From: JADGNZ01 sp963715895
GTDB taxonomy: Bacteria > Acidobacteriota > Thermoanaerobaculia > Gp7-AA8
NCBI GenBank assembly: GCA_963715895.1
Contig: OY970284.1
Coordinates: 2,356,001-2,420,000 of the forward strand
DNA length: 64,000 bases
Reading direction: 5' to 3'
The stretch's first letter is position 1; every line of letters begins with the position of its first letter. A program made the translations under genes and the position numbers. The notes below the pieces were generated by a model. That model was not told the origin of the DNA. It made no database searches and saw only the letters and a list, made by a program, of their open reading frames with translations. Positions 24,037 through 32,871 of the stretch are shown piece by piece.

Positions 24037-25032
24037 TTAGAGGAGTTGCGATATTTGGATGAGGGGCGAGACGCCGAGGTCGTGGGCGACGAAGTTCGCG
24101 TAGCCGACGCCGTTTGCCTCGGCATACTTGGTGTGGAACTGAACGAGGGTCATCGTCGGCTGGAAGCTCGCGCTCATCCCGCTCGCGGCGAGCGTGAGTT
24201 GTCGTATCAGCGCGTCCCAGCCGTGATTCTCAGTATCGAAGATGGCGTGGCCCTGTTCGTCTTTGCCGATAGCGAACTTCTGGCCGGCGAACTTGAGGTT
24301 TCCGGGGTTTTTGTTTCTCCATGCCGGCGTACCGTTCGGATATCGGGCATCCTCGCCTGGCGCGGCCGTCACTTCCCATTTCTTGATCGCCGTGGCCCAG
24401 TCCGGGATGCGCGATTTCTTTGTGAGTTTTGCTATCGCGTCCAGAAGACCTTTGAGGACGCCCTGCAAGTACGCGAAGTTCTTAGTGATCGGCAGCTCGC
24501 CGAGGCGGTCGAAGTAGGGAGCGATCTGCGCGAGGTTCCGCATTTCGTTCGCCGGGAAGTCGTACACGTCCATCGTGTCTTGCGTCGCGATTTTCATGTT
24601 CCAGAGGCAGCGGTGCAGCCGGTGCCAGGTCTCGTGCCGGTTGTTCTTGTAGGTGAGGTCGAGTTGGTCGTCCTGCCACGGGATCGAAACGAGTTCGGAG
24701 AAAGCCGCGCCCTGAAGGTCGTTCGGGTACGTCCAGTTCGCGAGATCGGGAGCGCCTTGCGGCTTGTAGTAATGGAAGAAGACTTCGTGGTACTCGCCGG
24801 ATTCGACGTAGGGCCGGAGCTGGTCTTTGATTCCGTCGAGGCCGAAGAGCTGCCGGGGCTGGTCGCCGTCCGTGATCGTCATGAAGTATTTGAACGAGAG
24901 CGGGACGTCGGCTCGCTTTTTCGTGAGGACGACTTTGAAGGGGAAGGTGGCCTCGTACCAGGCGATCCATTTGTCGAGATCGTCCTGTGGGTAGTCGGTG
25001 TGGTAGATGAAGAGGATGTAGCGATTTTTCAT
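24037..25032 (-). CDS. Putative phage lysin/virion-associated protein
   Basis: A 331-aa protein with two parts. The first 200 residues (YILFIYHTDYPQDDLDKW onward) are unrecognised. The last 110, from AWRNKNPGNLKFAGQ through AIFDTENHGWDALIRQL to the C-terminus, resemble the RNxNPGNL domain found in phage endolysin- and structural muramidase-type proteins. The glutamate expected for cell-wall cleavage was not assigned. Neighbours (holin-like gene downstream, small membrane protein upstream) support a lysis or entry role. Confidence 0.55.
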   Translation of the reverse strand: MKNRYILFIYHTDYPQDDLDKWIAWYEATFPFKVVLTKKRADVPLSFKYFMTITDGDQPRQLFGLDGIKDQLRPYVESGEYHEVFFHYYKPQGAPDLANWTYPNDLQGAAFSELVSIPWQDDQLDLTYKNNRHETWHRLHRCLWNMKIATQDTMDVYDFPANEMRNLAQIAPYFDRLGELPITKNFAYLQGVLKGLLDAIAKLTKKSRIPDWATAIKKWEVTAAPGEDARYPNGTPAWRNKNPGNLKFAGQKFAIGKDEQGHAIFDTENHGWDALIRQLTLAASGMSASFQPTMTLVQFHTKYAEANGVGYANFVAHDLGVSPLIQISQLL

Positions 25033-25041
25033 GGATTCGAT

Positions 25042-25140
25042 TTAGTGGGGATAGAAGCCGAGCGCACAGCCGAGAAGGAAGCAGGCGACGTGGAAGGCGA
25101 TGACGTACACGATCAGTTTTCCGAGGTCGGTGATCGTCAT
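25042..25140 (-). CDS. 32-aa single-span membrane protein
   Basis: MTITDLGKLIVYVIAFHVAC leads into a hydrophobic stretch ending GCALGFYPH. The ATG overlaps the stop of the large virion gene upstream (ATGA), and the lysin-like gene starts nine bases later. A small lysis or membrane protein is plausible. The cysteines in the span are unusual. Confidence 0.6.
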   Translation of the reverse strand: MTITDLGKLIVYVIAFHVACFLLGCALGFYPH

Positions 25141-28100
25141 TTTTTCTTTGCTGGTTGATTGACCTTTCCGGTTCTGATGATGTCGAGGGGAGAGTTGCGA
25201 ACCTTGGGCGTGGCGGGAACGATCTGCCCTTTCTTCTTGCCGCTCGTCACTTGGCGCATACCGTCCGGCACGACATGGCGCGGGCGCGTACCGCCGAGGA
25301 GAGTCGTTACGTACTCCTTCTCGGTGTACTGCTTCTTCGGGTCCATGAGCATCTGAACGATGTTCGAAAGGCTGAAAGGGACCGGGCCGAGCTGGCTGCC
25401 GATGTTGATGGCGCTTCTTCCGGTTCCTGCCACTACGCCCGCGCCAGCAGGGACGATGTCGTTGCCGAGATAGTCCTTGTTCGTCACCGTCTGAATGCCG
25501 GTGCGGAGAATCGGAGCGAGCTTGCCCTGAAGGGTCTGCGCGAGGCCCGCGATGGCTCCCTTGTCCTGGACGTTCTTCAAGAGGTTCACGAAGTCGCCGG
25601 GCGCGCCCGCGAAGAAGAGGTTCTGGTAGATGTCTCTGCCGTTGGGGTCTTTGCCGAGATAGACGCTCGTCGGGTCTTTGCTCGTCTTGCCTGAGAGAAG
25701 AAGGCTCGTGGCTTGAGTGAGCGCGACGCCGGTGATTGCCGAGCGAAGCCAGAACGCGCGGGCGGCATTTCCTCCGGGGCCGCCTTGGAATGCGCCTTTG
25801 ACGTTCGCGAAGTTGGAGAACGTCCAGTCGGGCGCGAGAAGGATTGCCCGGAGCACCGAGTGCGTCATCTTGTTGACGCCCATCGCCTCCCAGTTCAAAC
25901 CGCCGTAGGTGGCGTTGATCTCTTTCGCGATTGAGCGCTGTGCGACGTAGTGTTCGGAGGGAGTGGCTTCGGGGTGATCGGCGATCCACTTCGCGTCCTT
26001 CATGGCGAAGTCGGTCACTTTCATCTTGCGCTGCACGATGTCGAACGTGAGCTTCGAAGTCTTCGCTGCGAGTTGGTCGAACTGCTTGAAGACCGGCAGG
26101 GAGCGGAGGAGATCCATTCGGGTAGGAATCGAGGACGGCTGCAGCTCGCGGTACGCCTCGATGGTCCGGCCGAGAATCGGACTTGTTCCTCCGGCTTTGA
26201 TGAGAGCCCGTTCGGCTTCGAGGAAGGCTGGGCTCTTCATGTCAGTCGCGTAGCTCTTCACGAGGCCCGTGATGCCTTCGTTTCCGAGCGCGGTGATGTT
26301 CAGCGCTTTGAGATGAAAGGCCGAGAGGCCGAGTTCGACGCTCTTCAGGTATGCCTGATAGAGCTTCGATTTCTGGAAGCCCGGAATCTGACTGGTGTAA
26401 TCGGGGTCGGTGATGGGGCGGAGTGCGTCAACAACCTTTTCCGGCGCGAAGAGCGACTGGTGCGCGACGTTGGCCGTTCCGTTCTTATCGACGAAGGGCA
26501 CTTGGTTCTGGAAGAGTCGGTTGTTCTCGGGCGCGATCGGCTTCCAGTCGGCAGGCACGTTGTCGGAGCCGTGGCTGCCCCACTTCGCTACGCCTGAATC
26601 CTTGAGCTGATCAACGAGAAGCCGGGTGGCCGCGGCTGTAGCGTGCTTGTCGCCGTAGATCGTGAGCGCATCGAGCGCGTTCAGCGTGCGGGGTTCGACA
26701 CCGTTCGCGATCGCATCGAGTACGGTCGGGTATGTGCGCTCTTTCGAGAAAGGAGTGTTCCGGCCAATCTTGTAGGTTCGGAGTCCGCCGCCTTTCGAAA
26801 CGACTTTCCCGGCGTTGTCCTTCGGTTGGAGGAGGTGGCTGATGTATTCGTCGTTTTTGATTTTCGAATCAAGGAAGCCCAGGTTCTTGCCCTCGTCGAG
26901 ATGCTTCGTGAAGTAGTCCGTCATCGCGGCGTCAGCCGCCTTCATGTTCTCGGTCGGGTTCTTCGCGAGGTCGATGATCGGTTGAAGGGCTTTCACGCGC
27001 TCGATCGCAGCCGGCCGGTCGGCTTTGGGTAGCTTTGCGTAAGCGTCATGAGCTCCATTTTCGAAGGCATCGAGTTCTGCGGGCTTGTTCTTGAAGTCGC
27101 GCATGAGCGTGAGCGCTTCTTGCTCCTTGGGAGAGAGACCCTTCGAAAGCTGATCGCGAAGCTGGTTCGTTTCGGCAACGCGGGAGTCGCGCTCGCCGGT
27201 GAAGTAGGTTCGGAGAGCTTCGCCGAACTTGGCGCTGTCCTGGCCTTCCTTTGCTTTCGCGAGCGCTTCCTTGAGGCTGTCGGTGAAGGCCTGAGGGTTG
27301 ACGAAGCCGGCGCGTTCTGCAGAGGGTGTGGTCTTTGATTCAGTGAGGGGCTTTTCGGAGAACTTGAGCGTGGCGGGAGCGGCAGACTTTTTCGTTGCGA
27401 TCTCTTTCGCTTTCTCGACGATGGTTTTGGCGTCATCGAGGCCGTACTTCTTCACGAGATCGGAGCCTTTGACGAGGTGGCTCCGCTCCAGCAGGGCGTC
27501 ATGCGCGAGCTTGGCGTCGAGGGCTGATCCGCCTTTTTCCGAAACGGAACCGATGGCGAACTGGCCGGCGAGAGCAAGCATGTCGCCGATGCCATCGACG
27601 ATCTTCGCTTTGGTGTCCTGATGAATGGGGAGCGAATCGACCAGCACCTTCGCAGTGTCGTGGCCAGCATCGCCCATGAACTGGAACGGGAGGGTGATGA
27701 GCTTGGAAAACATGCCGACGATTGGAATGTCGTTCGCGGCGGCGAAGAGCGACGTGATCGGAGAAAGGGCAGCTCCGACGGTGGAGGCGGCAGCCTTTGC
27801 GAATGAGCCGACTTTCTCTCCCGAGTCGCGGGCAGTGAGGTATTGCGCGATAGATTCCTCGGCGTTCTTTACGGAATCCTTCACGCCGTTCCAGTAGTCG
27901 GTGATGGCTTTGTGCGGATCGGCTTTGAGTGAGGCCGGGTCAATCTGCAGCTCAGCGAGCGTCTGCATTGTCGAGGGGTAGGTGTTGAGAGCTTTTTCGC
28001 CGATCGAGGATCCCGCGGGCTTTGGTGCGGGGACATCAGGTGTCTTGAACGTCTTGATGGGTCCCGAAGCCGCGAGCTGTTCGCGTGTCATGTCCTCGGG

Positions 28101-28682
28101 CAGCGTTTCGCCCTTCGCGTGAAGGAGCGTGCGGTGAGCGTCAATAAGGCTGATTTTGCCGGCGACGGCATCGCGAGCGAGCTGGTTTTCGAGCTGGTCA
28201 TGTTGCGCGGAAAGGCCACCGCGGATTCCAGGCTCGATCTTGAGGTTTGTCGGATTGTTAGAGCCGGACAATTCGAGCGCGATTTTGTGGTCGAGTTCGT
28301 CCGCCGATGTGCCTCCGAGTTGCTTCTTGATGACAGAGCTGATTTCGAGCGGCATCCTGCCGTTCACGAGCAGGGATTTGTCGAGTTTCTGGGGCTTGGA
28401 AGGATCGATGCCTGGATAGACGCGATCGGTGAGGAGCTGAGACATGCCGACCTTGTCATTGCGAAATGTGAGAAGCGGTTTGCCGGAGAGGTCGGTTCGG
28501 TTGGAAGCGCCGTAGGCTGGCTCGCTGGCGTAGGACTGGGGTAGGCCGGACGGCGAAGCAGAGGAAGCAGAAGGCTTTGCGGTCGTAGGAGTGTCGGCGT
28601 AGAGGCGGAGGAGCGAGGAAGAGCGAGGAGTGGTCGCTACAGGCGCGGACGATTTGTCGTTGTAGAGGCGAAGCAGCGGCAT
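25137..28682 (-). CDS. Large internal virion protein with N-terminal HNH-like nuclease motif
   Basis: A 1,181-aa protein, the largest of the prophage, typical of DNA-ejection proteins of short-tailed phages. Residues about 128-190 carry an HNH-like pattern: ELDHKIALELSGSN, NPTNL, then HDQLENQLARDAVAGKISLI, close to the familiar DHxxxLELGG...NL...LENxLxxxVCxG layout. D131-H132, N146 and H161 are the candidate key residues. The rest is mostly helical with Ala/Gly-rich hydrophobic stretches (AITGVALTQATSLLL), suitable for membrane contact. LLRLY-(N/A)-D occurs twice at the N-terminus (residues 3-9 and 24-30). It shares one base with the next gene upstream (TAATG). Confidence 0.6.
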   Translation of the reverse strand: MPLLRLYNDKSSAPVATTPRSSSLLRLYADTPTTAKPSASSASPSGLPQSYASEPAYGASNRTDLSGKPLLTFRNDKVGMSQLLTDRVYPGIDPSKPQKLDKSLLVNGRMPLEISSVIKKQLGGTSADELDHKIALELSGSNNPTNLKIEPGIRGGLSAQHDQLENQLARDAVAGKISLIDAHRTLLHAKGETLPEDMTREQLAASGPIKTFKTPDVPAPKPAGSSIGEKALNTYPSTMQTLAELQIDPASLKADPHKAITDYWNGVKDSVKNAEESIAQYLTARDSGEKVGSFAKAAASTVGAALSPITSLFAAANDIPIVGMFSKLITLPFQFMGDAGHDTAKVLVDSLPIHQDTKAKIVDGIGDMLALAGQFAIGSVSEKGGSALDAKLAHDALLERSHLVKGSDLVKKYGLDDAKTIVEKAKEIATKKSAAPATLKFSEKPLTESKTTPSAERAGFVNPQAFTDSLKEALAKAKEGQDSAKFGEALRTYFTGERDSRVAETNQLRDQLSKGLSPKEQEALTLMRDFKNKPAELDAFENGAHDAYAKLPKADRPAAIERVKALQPIIDLAKNPTENMKAADAAMTDYFTKHLDEGKNLGFLDSKIKNDEYISHLLQPKDNAGKVVSKGGGLRTYKIGRNTPFSKERTYPTVLDAIANGVEPRTLNALDALTIYGDKHATAAATRLLVDQLKDSGVAKWGSHGSDNVPADWKPIAPENNRLFQNQVPFVDKNGTANVAHQSLFAPEKVVDALRPITDPDYTSQIPGFQKSKLYQAYLKSVELGLSAFHLKALNITALGNEGITGLVKSYATDMKSPAFLEAERALIKAGGTSPILGRTIEAYRELQPSSIPTRMDLLRSLPVFKQFDQLAAKTSKLTFDIVQRKMKVTDFAMKDAKWIADHPEATPSEHYVAQRSIAKEINATYGGLNWEAMGVNKMTHSVLRAILLAPDWTFSNFANVKGAFQGGPGGNAARAFWLRSAITGVALTQATSLLLSGKTSKDPTSVYLGKDPNGRDIYQNLFFAGAPGDFVNLLKNVQDKGAIAGLAQTLQGKLAPILRTGIQTVTNKDYLGNDIVPAGAGVVAGTGRSAINIGSQLGPVPFSLSNIVQMLMDPKKQYTEKEYVTTLLGGTRPRHVVPDGMRQVTSGKKKGQIVPATPKVRNSPLDIIRTGKVNQPAKKK

Positions 28683-29713
28683 TACTTCGTCACATAGCGA
28701 GCCTCCCAGCCATCAGGGTAGGTGTCGTAGACCTTTCGGGTGATGTCGCCGGGATCAATCTGCGAGCCGTATTTTGTAATGAGTCTGGAGAGCAAGGCCT
28801 CGCGTGTCTCGGTTTTCGGGTTGATCTTCGTGAGGTCGCTTCTGAAGTTCTGTAAGACTTTTTCTGGCGGTACGACAGTGCCGCCACCGGTACCTGAGCC
28901 GGAACCGCCGCCTACGCCGTGTGCCGCCGGTTCGAAGTCCTGTGTGAGTGGATTCCACTGGTAAAGGACGCTGTTCTTGCCGACGGTGACGGTCTTCGGC
29001 TTCTCAGCGCCGCTCTTCGCGGCGGCGTAGTCGGATAGGTAGGTGCGGGCGCGGTCACTTCCGAGTGCGGACGCCTTGTCCTTCGCTGTGTTTTCGAGAT
29101 ACGTGAGCCGCGCGTTCCTGATTTTCTCATCCTGGCCGAGGTCATTTGCATGGCTTGAGACGAGGTCATGAACCTTGCCGAGCTTCAGGTTGTATTCGTC
29201 GAGGAGATTCTGAATGTCGCCGGTCGCGAGCTCCTGCAGGCGCTTCGCTCTTCCGGTGCGGGAGGCTTCGTCGAGCCAAGGGTTGTCGTTCACGACGCCG
29301 AGCGCTTTGTTCAACATGTCTTTCTTCGACGTGATGCTGCTTGTGATTTTGTCGAGACCCGCGGCGGCGTAGGCATCGTTGTAGAACTGCTCGGTGGTCT
29401 GGGACGGCTTTTGGAAGGCGTCCGTGAAGAAGGCGTCCGCGCTGTCGTAGCCGAACTGCTTCGCGATAGAGTCTTTGGCGGCTGTCTGCTCCTCGGGCGT
29501 TGAGCCGAGAAGTGAGGCGTAGTCGCCCGCGCCCAAGCCGGCTCGCCCGGCGGCGTTCGCTGCTGCGGAGTAGTCCGGTGGGACGGGTGCAGTAGGAGCG
29601 GCTGGTTTTAGCGGAGTCGTGCGAGCGGTGTACTGCTCGGAGGTCTCGCCCGGCCGGATGAAGTAAGGGTTCTGCTCGAATGTCTTCGGATCGAGCATAT
29701 TCGGGTTAGTCAT
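28682..29713 (-). CDS. Virion-associated protein, probably internal
   Basis: A 343-aa protein with an Ala/Pro-rich N-terminus, a long helical middle and a Gly/Ser-rich hinge (GVGGGSGSGTGGG) before a short C-terminal domain. Not recognised by motif. It sits between the adaptor-like gene and the large internal virion gene and overlaps the latter by one base, an order typical of podovirus ejection proteins. Confidence 0.5.
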   Translation of the reverse strand: MTNPNMLDPKTFEQNPYFIRPGETSEQYTARTTPLKPAAPTAPVPPDYSAAANAAGRAGLGAGDYASLLGSTPEEQTAAKDSIAKQFGYDSADAFFTDAFQKPSQTTEQFYNDAYAAAGLDKITSSITSKKDMLNKALGVVNDNPWLDEASRTGRAKRLQELATGDIQNLLDEYNLKLGKVHDLVSSHANDLGQDEKIRNARLTYLENTAKDKASALGSDRARTYLSDYAAAKSGAEKPKTVTVGKNSVLYQWNPLTQDFEPAAHGVGGGSGSGTGGGTVVPPEKVLQNFRSDLTKINPKTETREALLSRLITKYGSQIDPGDITRKVYDTYPDGWEARYVTK

Positions 29714-29716
29714 GGA

Positions 29717-30433
29717 CTAAGGAAAGTTGCCGATATTTGTGCTTCGACCGTTGTTGCCTTTGAAGAAGTCGTCAACTTGAAAGAAGGGGCGGTCTTTGCT
29801 CTGCTCGACGCTCCTGCGGGCGCCGATTGGTTCCCAGACGACGTTCAGCATGGCGTGGGCTTTCTTCTCTTCGGCTTCGGCCTGCGTGTAGTTCTTGAGC
29901 TTCTCGGAGGCGAGAGCTTCTGCGAAAGAGAGTCCGACGATGGCCCGGTTGCCGGAGTTCTCCTGGTTGTCGCTCGTGGGAGAGAACGGAAGGAGATCGC
30001 TGCTGCCCGAGAGCAGGGTTGCGCGCTTCTTGCCGCGGAACCAGACCTCGCTTCCGACCGTGTCCGCGTTCACGTTGTAGAAGTAGAACCGCTGGTGCTC
30101 GCTCCAGATGCGATCGGTGGCGTCTGGGTTATCGACGAGGAACTTCTGGTAATCCGGGAAGAGGAGCTTCGTGTATTCGTAGGTGGCGATGTAGAGCTTG
30201 TCGATGCTCTCGTCCTCGCAATCGCCGGGATAGTCGTTGTAGCCGTCCGAGGTCGTGACGGTCTTCCAGTCGCCTTCCGTGAAGGCCCACGGCTTCCAGT
30301 CCCAGGCCTTATTGAGCGCGGCCTGAACGAAGTCTCCGAGGTCGGTATCGGAAAAAAGATCGTTGTTCGCGATGTCTGAATAGTCGATATCGAGTTTGCG
30401 GGCGAGGGCTTGTTTTGCTTCGAGGAGAGTCAC
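29717..30433 (-). CDS. Putative head-tail adaptor/neck protein
   Basis: A 238-aa protein starting MTLLEAKQALARKLDIDYSD followed by an all-helical N-terminus with LGDFVQAALNKAWDWKPWAF, the look of phage adaptor proteins that bind under the portal. The C-terminal part has an EAEEKKAHAMLN helix. Size and place among tail genes fit; no catalytic features. Assignment is by pattern and synteny. Confidence 0.5.
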   Translation of the reverse strand: MTLLEAKQALARKLDIDYSDIANNDLFSDTDLGDFVQAALNKAWDWKPWAFTEGDWKTVTTSDGYNDYPGDCEDESIDKLYIATYEYTKLLFPDYQKFLVDNPDATDRIWSEHQRFYFYNVNADTVGSEVWFRGKKRATLLSGSSDLLPFSPTSDNQENSGNRAIVGLSFAEALASEKLKNYTQAEAEEKKAHAMLNVVWEPIGARRSVEQSKDRPFFQVDDFFKGNNGRSTNIGNFP

Positions 30434-30473
30434 GTTTCGTGGATGTTTGATTTAACTTTAGATGACAGTCGCG

Positions 30474-30692
30474 CTACGTCAACGCTGCATATCGCCAGGT
30501 GCCAGCGACGTAGAAATAGATTCGGCGGGTCGAGCCGCTTTCGTAGAGCTGCCACTGCTCGAAGGAGTTGCGCGGAGTGAAGGTGGGCGCAGCGGAGAGG
30601 GGCTGCTTGGCTCGAAGCATCTGTGTGAGGAGCGGAATGAACTGCTCCATCTCAAGTTGTTTGTCGTCTTCGGGGTTCGTGGGGTTCGTCAT
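30474..30692 (-). CDS. Small hypothetical virion-cluster protein
   Basis: A 72-aa protein with an acidic N-terminus (TNPTNPEDDKQLEMEQFIP) and an aromatic beta end (RRIYFYVAGTWRYAALT). It overlaps the 633-aa tail gene upstream by four bases. The aromatic end resembles the close of phage tail-tip or fibre assembly proteins, but no function is assigned. Confidence 0.5.
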   Translation of the reverse strand: MTNPTNPEDDKQLEMEQFIPLLTQMLRAKQPLSAAPTFTPRNSFEQWQLYESGSTRRIYFYVAGTWRYAALT

Positions 30693-32590
30693 GATTGAAG
30701 TTTCTTGTCGGCGGTCACGATGTCGATGTCGAGGACTTCGATCGGCGTGGAAAGGCCGGAGAACGAAAGCTTCACGAGGAACTTCTTGCCCTTGTAGCGG
30801 TTCCTAACATCGAAGAACATCTCCCGGAGCTCGGTCGCGCTCGTGATGGTCTTCGCGTCCGTCTTCCGGAAAGGCGTGAGGTTGATGTAGCAGTTCGCCT
30901 CGATGTTCGAAGTGATCGCGGCGTCGAGCGTCCAGACTTCGGTGCTGGTGCCGCCGCCCGTGATGTCGGTGATGTGGCGGGAGAGCCCGGCGTTCGCGCC
31001 TTCAAGGATGATGATTTCGTCGCCTACCTGGACATCGCCGAGCGCCGTTCCATCGACCGTGATGTGCGTGGTATCGACTCCCCCGATCTTCGCCTTTTGG
31101 ATCCCCCAGGGTCGGCGGTTCATGGGTGCGACCTTCACCGTGACCGTAGCACTGATCGTCTCGTCGCCTTCAAGAATTGCCATATCGACCTTGACTGAAT
31201 CGACGTGCTTTCCATTGGGGCTCTCTCCCAAGGGCTGGGTGATGAGTGAGGCGTTCGCGGGCGCGTCGGAAATGAGCTTCGTGATGTACTTCCTCGAAGG
31301 CAGGACGGTCGCGCAGCTCACGTTCACTTTCTCGTCGGCGTCGATAAAGACGGCGTTCGGGGTGGCGTTGTAGCCGTACTTGTCGAGAATCGGCACGAAC
31401 TCATAAGCGTCCGTGTCGATGTGGTAGATGTAAATGCCGCCGCGCTTCCGGGCATAGCCCGAGTACTGATTGCAGATGATCGCGCGGGTGTCCGTGACGG
31501 TCATGCCGTTTGGAATCGTGGTGAAGGCGTTCTCTCCGAAGCGACTGTCGATGCCGTTCGAGATGGTCTTCATGGAGTAGCCGTTCGAGTAGACGATGCG
31601 CCGCTCGGTGAGAACGATCCAGCCTGCGCCGAACGGCTGCACGGAAAGAATCGTGTCGTTCAGGTTCAGCCAGGGCGCGATCGAGCGGTCGGAGAAGTTG
31701 TCCCAAAGAACGAGATAGCCCTTGCTGCCGTGAATGTTGTTCACGCCCATGAGAATGCCGTTGCTGCCTGCCGCGGCGGAGACGATCGTGAGCGAGGTGT
31801 CAAAGTCGAAGGCGGGATTGCCGGGGTCGTTGAAAGAGCCGTCGTTGTTCTGGCGGCACATCACGTTCTTCCGGGGAATCAGGAGGTCGCCTTCGTAGGG
31901 AAAGGGTTGCGCCCACTGGTACGCGGGGCTGTCAGTCATCTCATGGGTCGAGCCGAAGTCCTGGAACTTCTCTTGAAAGTGAGAGAAGTCGAAGGCGGAG
32001 TAGTTCAAGCCGGAGGCGGTGGTGCCTGAGTAGACCGCTGAGAGCGTGATGTGGGTGTCGTCGGTGACGGTATTTGCCCGGTAGAACACGCCGGCAATCA
32101 CGATTCGGAACGGGGTTATGAGTCCTGCGCTCAGCCACGCAGTGCCGGTTCCGACGATGACGGCTGAGCCGTTCGTGACGGCGATCGTGCCGGTGTTGTA
32201 CGGCGTGAACTGGGTCGAAAAGCGGGCGAGGTAGCGGTTCCCGACGCTCCAGAGAAAGCCGTCATCGCCGCCCACGAGGCCAGCTCCGGCGAAGGTCTCG
32301 ATGAACTTGTAATACAGCGTCCAGGTGTCGGTACCGAGCAGACGGGAGAAGATGTTTCCGCTTGAATCCTGCGCGAAGACCGCGTTGCTACCGGGCAGAA
32401 GCCCGTTCGCGAAACCGTAGACATCGGCAAGGCCGGTGAGAATGGAGCTGTCCGTTACGGAGACGTTTGAAAGCCGGGCAGCAGCACCGTAAAGCCCCTG
32501 CTCCATGCCCTGCATGAAGTACGCGCGGCCCCGTTTGGCCTCGCCGAAGCCGCGGAATGATGCTGCTGGATTGAGAGTGAGTTCGGGCAT
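30689..32590 (-). CDS. Putative tail structural protein with inserted beta-domain
   Basis: A 633-aa beta-rich protein. Residues about 133-200 (TGTIAVTNGSAVIVGTGTAW, then FRIVIAGVFYRANTV and SGTTASGLNYS) form a module also recognisable inside the capsid protein. Other parts have propeller-like GFLWSVGNRYLARF and KGYLVLWDNF repeats, and a beta-rich C-terminal domain with DTTHITVDGTALGDVQVGDE. A tail-hub or tail-tube role is inferred from position between fibre and adaptor genes. No enzyme motif was seen. Confidence 0.5.
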   Translation of the reverse strand: MPELTLNPAASFRGFGEAKRGRAYFMQGMEQGLYGAAARLSNVSVTDSSILTGLADVYGFANGLLPGSNAVFAQDSSGNIFSRLLGTDTWTLYYKFIETFAGAGLVGGDDGFLWSVGNRYLARFSTQFTPYNTGTIAVTNGSAVIVGTGTAWLSAGLITPFRIVIAGVFYRANTVTDDTHITLSAVYSGTTASGLNYSAFDFSHFQEKFQDFGSTHEMTDSPAYQWAQPFPYEGDLLIPRKNVMCRQNNDGSFNDPGNPAFDFDTSLTIVSAAAGSNGILMGVNNIHGSKGYLVLWDNFSDRSIAPWLNLNDTILSVQPFGAGWIVLTERRIVYSNGYSMKTISNGIDSRFGENAFTTIPNGMTVTDTRAIICNQYSGYARKRGGIYIYHIDTDAYEFVPILDKYGYNATPNAVFIDADEKVNVSCATVLPSRKYITKLISDAPANASLITQPLGESPNGKHVDSVKVDMAILEGDETISATVTVKVAPMNRRPWGIQKAKIGGVDTTHITVDGTALGDVQVGDEIIILEGANAGLSRHITDITGGGTSTEVWTLDAAITSNIEANCYINLTPFRKTDAKTITSATELREMFFDVRNRYKGKKFLVKLSFSGLSTPIEVLDIDIVTADKKLQS

Positions 32591-32604
32591 CGAAGGGGAT
32601 TGGT

Positions 32605-32871
32605 TTACTTTCTGAGCGCAAGGAAAAGGGTGATAGCGATTTGGAGGACGGCCAATCCGCCGATTGCCTTCCAGCCCCAGCGTTCCAGCAACCGCAGGCG
32701 GGTTTCATGGTCGGCTGTCGTGGTGACAGGAGCCTTGTTGATTTCGAGAGCGGTGATCCGGCCGGTGGTGTTCTCCTTCAGGTCTTTGACCTCCTGGCGG
32801 ATAAAGCCGACTTCCGTTTTGATCTCGATCAGAATGTCGTGATCGATCTTGGTTTGGCTGGTGCCTTTCAT
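32605..32871 (-). CDS. Coiled-coil plus membrane-anchor protein (XhlA/holin-like)
   Basis: An 88-aa protein: a coiled-coil N-terminus (IDHDILIEIKTEVGFIRQEV) then one C-terminal membrane span (WGWKAIGGLAVLQIAITLFL) ending RK. This is the layout of haemolysin XhlA and some phage lysis accessory proteins. It overlaps the fibre gene upstream by four bases, so it may instead be virion-associated. Confidence 0.5.
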   Translation of the reverse strand: MKGTSQTKIDHDILIEIKTEVGFIRQEVKDLKENTTGRITALEINKAPVTTTADHETRLRLLERWGWKAIGGLAVLQIAITLFLALRK

